Positions 45,325-54,413 of a stretch of DNA of 64,000 bases are shown one piece after another. Under the pieces are notes generated by a model. The model made no database searches. It saw nothing but the letters and a program-made list of their open reading frames with translations, and was not told the origin of the DNA. Origin of the DNA: Oceanobacillus sp. HTM 045. Its GTDB lineage: Bacteria; Pseudomonadota; Alphaproteobacteria; Rhodobacterales; Rhodobacteraceae. The stretch spans positions 434,001-498,000 of the forward strand of contig WNWL01000006.1 in the NCBI GenBank assembly GCA_009733745.1. Reading direction: 5' to 3'. The translations under genes and the position numbers were made by a program. The stretch's first letter is position 1. Each line of letters begins with the position of its first letter.

Positions 45325-46164
45325 ATGAACGGGACGGTCGGGATCGCGGGTTGCGGGCGCATGGGCCTGCCGATGGCGCGGGCGCTGATGCGCGCGGGCT
45401 TCGAGACCGGCTTCGAGACCGGCTTCGACACCTGGGGGTTCGACATCCGCCCCGCCGCCGAGTTCGGCGATTTCGCGCCCCGCATGGTGGCCGACCCGGC
45501 GGAGTTCGCCGCGCGCTGCGACGTGGTCTTCAGCGTGGTCCGCGACATCGCCCAGACCGAGGCGCTGCTCTTCACCGATCAGGCGCTCCTCGCCAAACCG
45601 GGCCGCATCTCGCTGCTCGCGGTCTCCTCCACCCTCTCGCCGCGCTACGTCACCGCGCTGCGCGCGCGGGTGCCCGCCGGCATCGCGCTGGTGGACGCGC
45701 CGATGTCCGGCGCCGCCGTCGCGGCGGAGGAGGCGCGGCTCTCCTTCATGCTCGGCGGCGCGGAGGCCGATCTGGACCGGATCCAGCCGCTGCTCGACGC
45801 GATGGGCAAACGCTTCCACCGCCTCGGCCCGCTCGGCGCGGGGATGACTGCGAAGGTGCTGAACAACCTCGTCGCCGCCAGTTCCACCGCCGCCACCCGC
45901 ACCGCGCTCGCCTGGGCCGACCGGCTCGGCCTCGACCGCGCGCACCTGCTGGCGGTGATGCATGACAGTTCCGGGCAGACCTGGTTCGGCTCGAATTTCG
46001 ACCGGATCGAGTTCGCCCGCGACGGCCACGGGACGGACAATTCCATCGGCATCCTCGCCAAGGATGTCGAGAGCGCGCTCGACGCGGTGGATGGCGACGC
46101 CGGCGGGGTCGAACTGGCCGAGGCGATCATCCGCGCGATCCGCGCCCTGCCGCCGCTCGACTGA
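45325..46164 (+). CDS. NAD(P)-dependent beta-hydroxyacid dehydrogenase (3-hydroxyisobutyrate dehydrogenase family)
   Basis: 279 residues. Rossmann motif VGIAGCGRMGLPMARAL at the N-terminus, substrate loop VDAPMSGAAVAAEEARL, and catalytic lysine in GMTAKVLNNLVAA. It reduces or oxidises a short beta-hydroxyacid. Near residue 25 the block GFET is repeated (GFETGFETGFDTWGFD) by a 12-bp tandem triplication. Ribosome signal is weak (AAGG). Exact substrate unknown. Confidence 0.88.
   Translation: MNGTVGIAGCGRMGLPMARALMRAGFETGFETGFDTWGFDIRPAAEFGDFAPRMVADPAEFAARCDVVFSVVRDIAQTEALLFTDQALLAKPGRISLLAVSSTLSPRYVTALRARVPAGIALVDAPMSGAAVAAEEARLSFMLGGAEADLDRIQPLLDAMGKRFHRLGPLGAGMTAKVLNNLVAASSTAATRTALAWADRLGLDRAHLLAVMHDSSGQTWFGSNFDRIEFARDGHGTDNSIGILAKDVESALDAVDGDAGGVELAEAIIRAIRALPPLD
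45397..45432. repeat. Three tandem 12-bp units inside the dehydrogenase gene
   Basis: GGCTTCGAGACC twice and GGCTTCGACACC once, in frame. They insert eight residues between the first helix and second strand of the Rossmann fold, where family members normally go straight to the WGFD-type strand. Confidence 0.93.
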
Positions 46165-46170
46165 GCGCGA

Positions 46171-47079
46171 TCAGTCGTCGGCGTCCGGCGCGGCGGCGAG
46201 CAGGTTGGTCTCCCCCTCCGGCCGCAGCCTGCGCAGCAACGCCCGCACCACCGGTTCCGCCTCCGCGAAGGTCATGCCCGGCCGGATGTCGGGGTGGTAG
46301 AGCAGCCGCATCAGCCACTCGTCGTGCCGGGTGAAGAGCGCGAATTCCTCGTCGTCGTTGAACAGCGACGGGCGGACCAGCTCGTGGTCGTTCGGCAGGC
46401 CCATCGCCTGCACGATCTCTTCGTGGAAGCAGGACCGGCGCAACAGGCCCGCGGTCTCGGTGCCGATGAAGACATGCGCCTCCACCAGCGCCCCGTCGCG
46501 GTCCTCGATGTTGAACATGCAGATCGCCTCGTCGCCGGAGCGCCAGAAGTCGAACACCAGCGCCGCCTCCCGATCGCGCGCGGCGATCTCGGCGGAGATG
46601 CGGTCGCGCTCGCCCGGCTCGGTCAGGTAGATTGCGAAGTTCTCCGCTTCCCCGTCCGGCGCCGGGGCGACCGGCCGGCCGGTCAGCCGCGCGATCCGGC
46701 CCATCAGCGCCTCGACCTCGGCCACGTCCTTCGCGCCGAAGCCCGAGCCGTAGAGCCGGTAGCGCACCGGTCCCTCCCAGCGGCGCATCCGGCGCACGTC
46801 CTTCAGGCCAGACCGCGCGACGTAGAAGGCGACGCGGCCGAAGTTCCGCACCAGGTCGGCATTGCTGTAGGGCGCGTCCGCCGGGTCGAGATCGGTGCGC
46901 ATCAGCCCCGCGGCCATCAGGTGGCGCTGCAGCGCGTCGTATTCCTCGCGGCTGGGCTGGCCGGCGCGGCGCTCGATCACGAAGCCCGTCTCCACGCTGC
47001 GCGACGGCGCGCCCGGCACCGGGCCGGCGCAGGCCGCGAGCAGCGCAAGGGCGGCGAGACCGCCCGCGGCGCCCTTCAC
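46171..47079 (-). CDS. DUF2927 lipoprotein, copy 1
   Basis: 302 residues with a lipoprotein signal (LLAAC, Cys17). The family core includes GPVRYRLYG, then CFHEEIVQAMGLPND followed by RPSLFNDDEEFALFTRHDEWL and LYHPDIRPGM. HEEIVQAMGL has the HExxx pattern of zincin metallopeptidases with further His residues nearby, but enzymatic activity has not been shown as far as I know. Its ATG overlaps the stop of copy 2, so the two are one operon. Confidence 0.85.
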   Translation of the reverse strand: MKGAAGGLAALALLAACAGPVPGAPSRSVETGFVIERRAGQPSREEYDALQRHLMAAGLMRTDLDPADAPYSNADLVRNFGRVAFYVARSGLKDVRRMRRWEGPVRYRLYGSGFGAKDVAEVEALMGRIARLTGRPVAPAPDGEAENFAIYLTEPGERDRISAEIAARDREAALVFDFWRSGDEAICMFNIEDRDGALVEAHVFIGTETAGLLRRSCFHEEIVQAMGLPNDHELVRPSLFNDDEEFALFTRHDEWLMRLLYHPDIRPGMTFAEAEPVVRALLRRLRPEGETNLLAAAPDADD

Positions 47080-47969
47080 AGGCCCGTCCCCGCCCGCATC
47101 CCGGAGCGGCGCATGTCCTCGATGATCTCGGGGACCAGTTCCATCGCCTCGTCCTCGCTCATCCCCGGCGTCAGCCGCGGGTCGTAGAGGATCGAGAGCA
47201 GTTCCGCGTCATGCACCGTCATCCGCGCAAATTCGCTGGTATCGGTGAAGAGCGAGGGCCGCACCGAGGGGTCGTCATTGAACAGCCCGAGGATCTGCGC
47301 GAACTCCTCGTGCAGGCAGGCCTCGCGTAGCCGCCCCGAGACGCCGGCATCGAGAAAGATCAGCCCGGCGACGATCTCGTGCGGGCGCTCCGCCGAGATC
47401 AGCGCGTTGCCGCCGCAGATCCAGTTTGGGTCGCGCCGCCAGCGGTCGAAGCTCTCGCGGAGCGGCGCGAGACCCGAATTGCCCATCGCCTCGGAGAAGA
47501 TCGCCCGCTCCTCCGTCGTCGTGATGGTGATGAACAGGTTCACGTCCCGCATCGACCGGCCGATGTCGAGCCCGGTCGCCGCCGCGACCCGCGCCTCGAA
47601 CTCGTCGAGGATCTGCAGGTCGCGCTCGGTCACGCCGTCGCCCATCAGCGCGTAGCGCACCGGCCCGCCCCACTTGTGGATCGGCTGGGACGAGCGGTTC
47701 GACGGCCCGCCCGCGGTGCCCGCGTCGGTCTCGTGGTAAAGCGCGATGCGGCGGAAATGCTCGGCGAGCTCCGCGTCGGTATACGGCACGTCGATCGCCT
47801 CGATATCCGTGCGCATCAGCCCTTCCTCGACCAGGCTGTTGGTCCATTTCGCATAGGCCGCGGGCGACACCTTGTTGTCGCAGGCTGCGGTCAGGAGCAG
47901 CACCGCGGCAGCGGCAAACCTGGCGATGGACCTGGTCAGGCTCGTACTCGGGCTTCTGATCGGTTGCAT
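47076..47969 (-). CDS. DUF2927 lipoprotein, copy 2
   Basis: 297 residues, lipobox LTAAC (Cys30). Same layout as copy 1: GPVRYALMGDG, CLHEEFAQILGLFNDD, RPSLFTDTSEFARMTVHDAE, LYDPRLTPGM. HEEFAQILGL again has HExxx. The two copies are clearly paralogues with moderate identity, so an old duplication. The start has a poor ribosome site; it lies 51 bases from the divergent YedK gene. Confidence 0.85.
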   Translation of the reverse strand: MQPIRSPSTSLTRSIARFAAAAVLLLTAACDNKVSPAAYAKWTNSLVEEGLMRTDIEAIDVPYTDAELAEHFRRIALYHETDAGTAGGPSNRSSQPIHKWGGPVRYALMGDGVTERDLQILDEFEARVAAATGLDIGRSMRDVNLFITITTTEERAIFSEAMGNSGLAPLRESFDRWRRDPNWICGGNALISAERPHEIVAGLIFLDAGVSGRLREACLHEEFAQILGLFNDDPSVRPSLFTDTSEFARMTVHDAELLSILYDPRLTPGMSEDEAMELVPEIIEDMRRSGMRAGTGL

Positions 47970-48020
47970 AAGCAGCTGTCGTTCGGACAAGATCGGGCGC
48001 GTCTCCGGAGAAGTTTGGCC

Positions 48021-48698
48021 ATGTGTGGAAGATTTGCAACCGGCGCGATCGGCAATGGCGCCCTGGTGGAGTGGCTCGCGCTCGACGCGGAGCCCGATCC
48101 CGAGCCCGCCGGGCGCTGGAACGTCGCCCCCACGCAGACGGTCGGGATCGTCCGCGAGGCGGAGGACCGGCGCGAGATGGTGCCCGCCCGCTGGGGCCTG
48201 ATCCCGCACTGGTGGCGCAAGCCGCTGGCGGAGTTCAAGCTGACCACCTTCAACGCCCGGTCGGAGGAGGTGGCTGAAAAGCCCGTATTCCGCGACGCCT
48301 TCCGCAAGCAGCGCTGCCTCGTGCCGGCGATCGGTTATTACGAGTGGTCCGGCAAGAAGGGCGCCAAGACGCCGTGGTTCATCACCGTCACCCGCAACGC
48401 GCCGGGATTCTGCATGGCCGGGCTCTACTCGGAGATCACGCTGGAGGGCGACTTCATCCGCTCCTTCACCGTTCTGACGACCACCGCGCCAGAGGCGACG
48501 CGCCATCTCCACCCGCGCACCCCGGTGATCCTCGACATGGCGGACTGGGACCGCTGGCTCGACACAGATGCCGATGTCTCGGGCCTGCTCGATCCCTTCC
48601 CGTCCGACCGGTTCGACATCTGGGAGGTCGACCGCGCGGTCGGCAATGTCCGCAACGAGGGCCCGGAACTGATCGAGCGGGCCGGTCTCGGCATCTGA
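48021..48698 (+). CDS. SRAP-domain protein (HMCES/YedK), abasic-site DNA-protein crosslinker
   Basis: 225 residues starting MCGRF, where Cys2 becomes the N-terminal residue and binds abasic sites in single-stranded DNA. The other active residues are in TTFNARSEEV (N78), GYYEWSGKKG (E108) and HLHPRTPVIL (H164). It protects stalled forks. GGAG precedes the ATG. I found no SOS box in the 51-base upstream gap. Confidence 0.95.
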   Translation: MCGRFATGAIGNGALVEWLALDAEPDPEPAGRWNVAPTQTVGIVREAEDRREMVPARWGLIPHWWRKPLAEFKLTTFNARSEEVAEKPVFRDAFRKQRCLVPAIGYYEWSGKKGAKTPWFITVTRNAPGFCMAGLYSEITLEGDFIRSFTVLTTTAPEATRHLHPRTPVILDMADWDRWLDTDADVSGLLDPFPSDRFDIWEVDRAVGNVRNEGPELIERAGLGI

Positions 48699-48700
48699 TC

Positions 48701-50086
48701 TCACCGCCTGCGCACCTCCAGCCAGATCCCCTCCTGCGACCGGACGGTAAGCTGCGCCATCGGCACGGGTTCGCGGCCCTCCACGGCCGCGAAGCGGAAC
48801 CGCCCGACGAGGCTGGCGAGGAAGAGCACCCCCTCCTGCATCGCGAAGCCCGCCCCGGTGCAGACCCGCGGCCCGGCGGAGAAGGGCATGTAGGCGTCGC
48901 GCACCGTCGCCTTGTCCGTCCGGCCCCAGCGCCAGGGGTCGAAGAGATGTGGCTCGTCCCAGATCCGCTCGTGCCGCTGGAGGTGCCAGGGCGAGAGGAT
49001 GAAGGCCGAGCCGGGGCGGATCTCCTTGCCGCGCATCTGTTCCGCGCGGGCCGTCTCGCGCACCATCATCGGCACCGGCGGGTAGAGCCTGAGCCCCTCG
49101 CGGAACACGTCGCGGGTGAAGGGCAGCTTGCGGAGGTCGGAGAAGGCGGGCGGGCCGTCGAAGGCGTCCCTCACTTCCGCCGCGACCGCCTCCTGCGCCT
49201 CCGGGTCGCGGGCGAGGCAGTAGAGCGTCCACGCCAGCGCCGAGGCGGAGGTCTCGTGCCCGGCGAGGAAGAAGATCGCCACCTGGTCCACCATCTCCGC
49301 CGCGTCGAACCGCTCGCCGGTCTCGGGGTCGGTGGTGGTCATGATCTTGGTCGCGAGGTCGTCCGGCGCGGTGCCGGCGGCGATCTCGCGGGCGCGCGCC
49401 TCGACGAATTCCAGCAGCAGCGCCCGGATCTCGCGCGCGGCCCGGCGCTGCAGGCGGCGGCGGCGGCCCACCCGCGGCACCCAGCCCGGCAGGCGCATCA
49501 GGTCCTGCATGTTCACCATCGGCGCCGCCGACTGGTAGCGGCGGAAGGCCTGGAAGGTCCGCTCCGCCGCCGCCTCGGTGATCGGCACCGAGAAGAGCGT
49601 CCGGAAGATCACGTCCGCCGCGGCGTGGGCGGTCTCGTACTCGATCTCCACCACGCCCTCGCGCGACGCCAGCCGGTCGCTTGCCGCCTCCGCCGCGTCC
49701 AGCATCGCCGGGAATGTCGCGCGCAGCTTGCCGCCCTCGAATGCCGGGTCGATGATGCGCCGCTGGCGTTGCCACTCCGCGCCGTTGGTCACGAAGACCG
49801 AGCGTCCCAGCAGGTCGCCGATTGCGGCACGGATGATCTCCGACTTCGGGAAATCCATCGGCCGCTCCTGCAGCGCGGTCCGCACGAGCGTCGGGTCGTT
49901 GGCGAGGTAGGAGCTGTAGAAGGGCGTGCGCATCTCCGCCAGCCAGGCGCGGTAGAGCTTCGCCGGCAGCGCCGCGAACAGGTTCCGCCGGGCGCGGTGC
50001 CACATCGAGATCACGCCCGCGCCCTCGGGGCGCGATTCCGGCATCGGGGGCGTGAACCGGCCGCCTTGGTCCGTCACGCGGCTCAA
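48701..50086 (-). CDS. Cytochrome P450
   Basis: 461-residue soluble-type P450 (no N-terminal anchor). I-helix FFLAGHETSASAL, ExxR in FREGLRLYPP, PERF-like FDPWRWGR and the heme loop FSAGPRVCTGAGFAMQEG with the thiolate Cys. The fatty-acid/terpenoid-like fold (long form, WHLQRHERIW) resembles CYP4-type relatives, yet substrate is unknown. It overlaps the upstream hydrolase gene by ATGA, so the two work in one pathway. No ferredoxin is nearby. Confidence 0.95.
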   Translation of the reverse strand: MSRVTDQGGRFTPPMPESRPEGAGVISMWHRARRNLFAALPAKLYRAWLAEMRTPFYSSYLANDPTLVRTALQERPMDFPKSEIIRAAIGDLLGRSVFVTNGAEWQRQRRIIDPAFEGGKLRATFPAMLDAAEAASDRLASREGVVEIEYETAHAAADVIFRTLFSVPITEAAAERTFQAFRRYQSAAPMVNMQDLMRLPGWVPRVGRRRRLQRRAAREIRALLLEFVEARAREIAAGTAPDDLATKIMTTTDPETGERFDAAEMVDQVAIFFLAGHETSASALAWTLYCLARDPEAQEAVAAEVRDAFDGPPAFSDLRKLPFTRDVFREGLRLYPPVPMMVRETARAEQMRGKEIRPGSAFILSPWHLQRHERIWDEPHLFDPWRWGRTDKATVRDAYMPFSAGPRVCTGAGFAMQEGVLFLASLVGRFRFAAVEGREPVPMAQLTVRSQEGIWLEVRRR

Positions 50087-51348
50087 CCCGCGTGGAGGTA
50101 TGGCCCGGCCGGCACCGTGATCGCGCTCGGCGAAATGCCGGTGCCGCCATGGCGCTCGCGCAGCGTCTCCGGTCCCGCGGTGATGCGGAAATAGTCGTAG
50201 CTGCCGGGCCGGTCGAAGGCGCAGAGATACTGGAAATGCAGCCGGAAGAGCCGCCAGCGCATCCGCCGGAGCCGCGCCGGGTCGATCGTGTTGCGGAACG
50301 CCGCCGAGAGGATCACCGGGTTCTGCGTCCCCTCCGGCCGCCCGGCGGCGCGGGTCACCGCGACCGGGTCGGTCAGCGCGAAGCAGGCCCCGTCGGTCGG
50401 CGCGCTGACATCGAGCCAGAAGACGCGCGCATCGTCCGCCAGCGCGGCGAGATCGGCGCGCAGCGCCTCCGCACCGGGCAGAAAGGAGGTCATCGGGATC
50501 GACTGCCCGAGCGTCAGGAGCGCAAGCTCACTCCGCGGCTGCGCGCCGTGCCGTTCCAGCGCGCGCCGGAGCGCCGTCACCGCCAGCTGCGCGCCGGAGG
50601 AATGGCCGACCACCAGCACCTCGTCCGCCTCGTCGCTCGCCAGCGTTTCGGCGATCCGCTCCGCGAAGCGGTCGAGCCGCGCGTCCAGTTCCGGCGGCCA
50701 CGCCCCGCGGTCCTGCGCCGACCAGGCGAGGTCGTTGACGAGAAAATAGGCGAGGATCTGCTCCTCGGTGTAGCGCGTGCCGAGCATCACGCCCACGAAC
50801 GCCACCATGCCGGCGGGCACCGCGAGCCAGGCCGGCGCGCCGAGCGCCGACGCGAACGCCCCGCCGGCCACGCCCGCGAGCCCGGCGAAGACGAGGTAGA
50901 AGAGCATCACCGCCACCGGGTAGAGCCCCGCGATCAGCGGCCCACGCCGGAGCCGCAGCATCGCCCCCAGCGCGCCGGATCCGAGATAGAGCGCCAGCGT
51001 GCGGAACATGATCCGGTAGACATGCAGCAGCGACGGGCGGATCGAGTGCCGCACGATGTCGTCCCAGCCGAGGAACTCGAAGGAGGCGCGGGCCGAGCGT
51101 CCGTCCGCCTCCGTCAGCACCGCGTCCCAGCGGTAGGCCCCGTCCGGCCCCGCCGGCTGTCCCGCCACCGTCGCCTCGTAGCCCGCCAGCTTGCCCTGCC
51201 GCGGCGCTTCCGTCCGGTAGAGCTCGCGGTAGCGGCGCGGGCCGAGCGGGTCGAAGCCCGAGACGTAGAACACCTGGCGGCGCAGCACCGGCTGCGCCGG
51301 GGCGTCGATGCTCGCGCTCCCGGCAGGGACGATCTGTCCCGCGTCCAT
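50083..51348 (-). CDS. Membrane-bound alpha/beta hydrolase-like protein
   Basis: About 421 residues. VFYVSGFDPLGPRRY at the N-terminus, two to three membrane segments around 130-200 (GLYPVAVMLFYLVFAGLAGVAG; LAVPAGMVAFVGVML), and a hydrolase-type nucleophile elbow VLVVGHSSGAQLAV (GxSxG). A matching Asp/His pair cannot be fixed by eye. ATG 51348 has GGAGGA 13 bases ahead; an ATG at 51393 has no ribosome site. It precedes the P450 and may supply or remove its lipid-like substrate. Confidence 0.75.
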   Translation of the reverse strand: MDAGQIVPAGSASIDAPAQPVLRRQVFYVSGFDPLGPRRYRELYRTEAPRQGKLAGYEATVAGQPAGPDGAYRWDAVLTEADGRSARASFEFLGWDDIVRHSIRPSLLHVYRIMFRTLALYLGSGALGAMLRLRRGPLIAGLYPVAVMLFYLVFAGLAGVAGGAFASALGAPAWLAVPAGMVAFVGVMLGTRYTEEQILAYFLVNDLAWSAQDRGAWPPELDARLDRFAERIAETLASDEADEVLVVGHSSGAQLAVTALRRALERHGAQPRSELALLTLGQSIPMTSFLPGAEALRADLAALADDARVFWLDVSAPTDGACFALTDPVAVTRAAGRPEGTQNPVILSAAFRNTIDPARLRRMRWRLFRLHFQYLCAFDRPGSYDYFRITAGPETLRERHGGTGISPSAITVPAGPYLHAG

Positions 51349-51496
51349 CTTCAAACCGGTTCCTCCGGTTTCGTGTCCCGCTCTCTCTGACATGAAAGTG
51401 TTACCGGCAAGCTGCGGCGGAAGAAAGGCGCGGCGCGGTCGCCGCCTTGTGATACATTCCCTCGCGAGCGTCGAAAATCCATGAACGGGGGGCAGC

Positions 51497-53140
51497 ATGG
51501 ACTACTACGATCTCGGGTCCTATTCACGGGCAGTTTCTACCAGCGGCGCGGGTGCGGCGGACGCCCAGCTCTGGTTCGACCGCGGGCTGGTCTGGACCTA
51601 TGCCTATCACCACGAGGAAGCCATCGAATGTTTCGGCCGCGCGCTCGCGGCCGACCCGTCCTGCGCGATGGCCCACTGGGGCACGGCCTATGCCATCGGG
51701 CCGAACTACAACAAGCCGTGGGAAGCGTTCGAGGAGGAGGAGAAGGAACCCTGCCTCGTCACCGCCCGCAAGGCGCTCGCCGCGGCGGCGGAACTCGGCG
51801 GCGGCACGCCGGTCGAGCAGGCGCTGATCGCCGCGCTGGAGAAGCGCTACCCCGCGCCCGGCGCGGTCGAGGCGTTCGACCCGTGGAACGACGCCTACGC
51901 GGCGGCGATGCGCGAGGTCCATGCCCGGTTCCCGGACGATGTCGACGTCGCCGCGCTCTTCGCCGAGGCGATCATGAACCGCACGCCCTGGCAGCTCTGG
52001 GACCTGCCGTCCGGCAAGCCCGCCGAGGGGGCCGACACGCTGGAGGCCATCGAGGTGCTGGAGCGCGCTTTCGCCACCCTGCCGGGCGCGTGGGACCACC
52101 CGGGCCTCCTGCACATGTACATCCACCTGATGGAGATGTCGCCGCACCCGGAACGCGCGCTCCGCCACGGCGACCGGCTGGCGACGCTGGTGCCCGACGC
52201 CGGGCACCTGCTGCACATGCCGACCCATATCGACGTGCTCTGCGGCAATTACGAGGACGTGGTGGCCCGCAACACGACCGCGATAATCGCGGACCGCAAG
52301 TATCTCGCGGCGGCGGGGCCGGATAATTTCTACTCGGTCTACCGGTGCCACAACTACCACTTCAAGGTCTACGGGGCGATGTTCCTCGCCCAGCCGACCC
52401 CCGCGCTGGAGACGGCGGAGGAGCTGATCTCCACCCTGCCGGCGGAGACGCTGCGCCCGATGGCGGACTGGTTCGAGGGCTTCGTGCCGATCAAGCAGCA
52501 CGTCCTGATCCGCTTCGGCATGTGGGAGGAGATCCTCGCGCAGCCCCTGCCGGAGGACGCGGAACTGTTCGCCGTGACCACGGCGATGATGCGCTACGCC
52601 CGCACGGTCGCGCTGGCCAACCTGCACCGCGCCGCGGAGGCGGAGGCCGAACGCGCCGCCTTCGACGCGGCCTACGCCGCCGTGCCGGAAACGCGGATGC
52701 TGTTCAACAACACCTGCCGCGACATCCTCGCGGTGGGCGAGCAGATGATGCTCGGCGAGCTGGAATATCACCGCGGCAACCACGAGGCGGCCTTCGCCCA
52801 TCTCCGCCGCGCGGTCGAGATGGACGACACGCTGCCCTATGACGAGCCGTGGGGCTGGATGCAGCCGACAAGGCACGCGCTCGGTGCGCTGCTGCTCGAC
52901 CAGGGGCGCTACGACGAGGCGGAGGCGGTCTACCGCGCCGATCTCGGGCTCGACGCCACCCTGAGCCGCGCCTGCCAGCACCCGGACAATGTCTGGAGCC
53001 TGCACGGGTTGCACGAATGCCTGGCGCGGCGCGGCGAGACGGTGGAGGCGCTCCATGTCCGCCTCCGGCTCGACCAGGCGGTCGCCCGGGCGGAAGTGCC
53101 GGTGCGCGCCTCCTGCTACTGCCGCAGAGCGGCGGCCTGA
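51497..53140 (+). CDS. Large TPR-repeat protein
   Basis: 547 residues, no signal peptide. Repeated helix pairs with TPR spacing: AYHHEEAIECFGRALAADPS at 37-56, HLRRAVEMDD and QGRYDEAEAVYRADLGLD in the C-half; the centre has many His (HMYIHLMEMSPHPERALRHG; LLHMPTHIDVLCGNY) that might bind metal. AACGGGGGG precedes the ATG. A strong terminator follows. Role unknown; TPR proteins usually bind other proteins. Confidence 0.85.
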   Translation: MDYYDLGSYSRAVSTSGAGAADAQLWFDRGLVWTYAYHHEEAIECFGRALAADPSCAMAHWGTAYAIGPNYNKPWEAFEEEEKEPCLVTARKALAAAAELGGGTPVEQALIAALEKRYPAPGAVEAFDPWNDAYAAAMREVHARFPDDVDVAALFAEAIMNRTPWQLWDLPSGKPAEGADTLEAIEVLERAFATLPGAWDHPGLLHMYIHLMEMSPHPERALRHGDRLATLVPDAGHLLHMPTHIDVLCGNYEDVVARNTTAIIADRKYLAAAGPDNFYSVYRCHNYHFKVYGAMFLAQPTPALETAEELISTLPAETLRPMADWFEGFVPIKQHVLIRFGMWEEILAQPLPEDAELFAVTTAMMRYARTVALANLHRAAEAEAERAAFDAAYAAVPETRMLFNNTCRDILAVGEQMMLGELEYHRGNHEAAFAHLRRAVEMDDTLPYDEPWGWMQPTRHALGALLLDQGRYDEAEAVYRADLGLDATLSRACQHPDNVWSLHGLHECLARRGETVEALHVRLRLDQAVARAEVPVRASCYCRRAAA

Positions 53141-53141
53141 G

Positions 53142-53190
53142 ACGGGCGTGCGGGCCCTGCGCAGGGGGCCCGCACGCCCGTTAACACTTT
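53142..53190 (+). terminator. Strong hairpin terminator after the TPR gene
   Basis: A perfect 16-pair stem (ACGGGCGTGCGGGCCC and its complement) with an eight-base loop starts one base after the stop and is followed by TAACACTTTTA. Confidence 0.85.
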
Positions 53191-53348
53191 TATGCAATGG
53201 AATCAGCAGGTTGCGGGCTTCGCAACCTTGCGAAGCACCTGAGAGGTATATCCTGGCAGTGCGCCGCGACCGAGGTTCCGCCCCTGCAAAGGTTCTTCCC
53301 GCGGCGCGTGGCGAACGGCGGTGCCCGTGACCGGTCAGCCCGGCCCCT

Positions 53349-54290
53349 TCAGCCTACTTCGGCCAGCGCCGGAAAAGTGTCCAGCAGCCAGAAGGCCAGC
53401 CGCTCGAAGGTGCCGGTCGCCATCATCGCGCCCATGACGATCAGCACAATCCCCATGCCCGCCTCGACCTTGGCCATGTGCCGCCGGAACCCGCGTGCCC
53501 AGATCAGGAAGGGCCGCATGAAGATCGCCGCGACGAGGAACGGCACGCCGAGCCCCAGCGCGTAGACCGCCAGCAGCAGCGTGCCGGAGACGAGCGAGCC
53601 CTGCTGTCCCGCGATGGCGAGGATCGAGCCGAGGATCGGCCCGATGCAGGGCGTCCAGCCGAAGGCGAAGGCCATGCCGATCAGGAAGGAGGCGCCGAGG
53701 CTCCCCGCCTTCTGCGGCCCGGAGAAGCGCACCTCGCGGTGCAGGAGCGGGATGTGGTCGGCCCGCCAGAGATGGCCGAGCGCCTGGAAGATGACCGAGA
53801 CCACCGCGAGCACGGCAATCGGCGTCGCCATGTCGCCGGCCCAGTCCACCAGCCCGGCCCAGCCGGATGCCAGCCCGGCTTCCTCCGCCTCGATGGCGGT
53901 ATCGACGAAGACCGTCAACGCGAAAAGCGCGGCCACAACGGCGAACACCGCGATGGACCGCCGCAGGCCCCAGAAATGCAGGCCGAACGCATAGATCAGC
54001 GCGCCCGAGCCGAGCGAGAGCCAGTGCTTGTATTCCAGCAGCAGCCCGCCCCCGACGGAGGCGGCGAGGCCCAGCAGGGTAAAGACGGTGCCGAGCCCCA
54101 GCACGAAGCAGAACGCCGCCGCGACCACCCGCATCGCCACCTTCGGGTCGCGCTCGGAATGGTCGACGTCGATCTGATCGAGCGTGGTGCCGCCGATATA
54201 GGCGAGATAGGGCGGCGCAAGCGGCAGGACGCAGGGCGAGATGAAGCTCGCAAGCCCCGCGAAAAAGGCCGTGACAAGGCCGACATCCAT
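53349..54290 (-). CDS. ccdA: Cytochrome c biogenesis / thiol-disulfide transporter CcdA
   Basis: 313-residue inner membrane protein (DsbD/CcdA family) that moves reducing power to the periplasm. First helix FFAGLASFISPCVLPLAPPYLAYIGG with the redox Cys in SPCVLPL; the second Cys in FGWTPCIGPILGSILA. Start at 54290 follows GGAG by nine bases; a further seven-codon extension has no ribosome site. Its neighbour is a cytochrome c, so it may reduce heme-binding cysteines of that protein (SoxV-like role). Confidence 0.92.
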   Translation of the reverse strand: MDVGLVTAFFAGLASFISPCVLPLAPPYLAYIGGTTLDQIDVDHSERDPKVAMRVVAAAFCFVLGLGTVFTLLGLAASVGGGLLLEYKHWLSLGSGALIYAFGLHFWGLRRSIAVFAVVAALFALTVFVDTAIEAEEAGLASGWAGLVDWAGDMATPIAVLAVVSVIFQALGHLWRADHIPLLHREVRFSGPQKAGSLGASFLIGMAFAFGWTPCIGPILGSILAIAGQQGSLVSGTLLLAVYALGLGVPFLVAAIFMRPFLIWARGFRRHMAKVEAGMGIVLIVMGAMMATGTFERLAFWLLDTFPALAEVG

Positions 54291-54413
54291 GCCGAAGCAC
54301 TCCGGTTCCACCCGCTGACTGTCCGGCTACCTAGCGCGCGATTCCGGCAGACGAAAGGCCCCGCCGCGCACGGGCGCCTCACATTGGCGTAAGCGGATGT
54401 GTCATTTCCGCGC

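Noticed and set aside
47970-48020. SOS box (GTTC-N7-GTTC) in front of the SRAP gene
   Set aside because: A single GTTC half-site is seen, with no partner at the right distance.
53478-54392. Plus-strand coding frame opposite ccdA
   Set aside because: It is an opposite-strand shadow of a clear CcdA; composition is His/Arg/Glu-rich and without motif.
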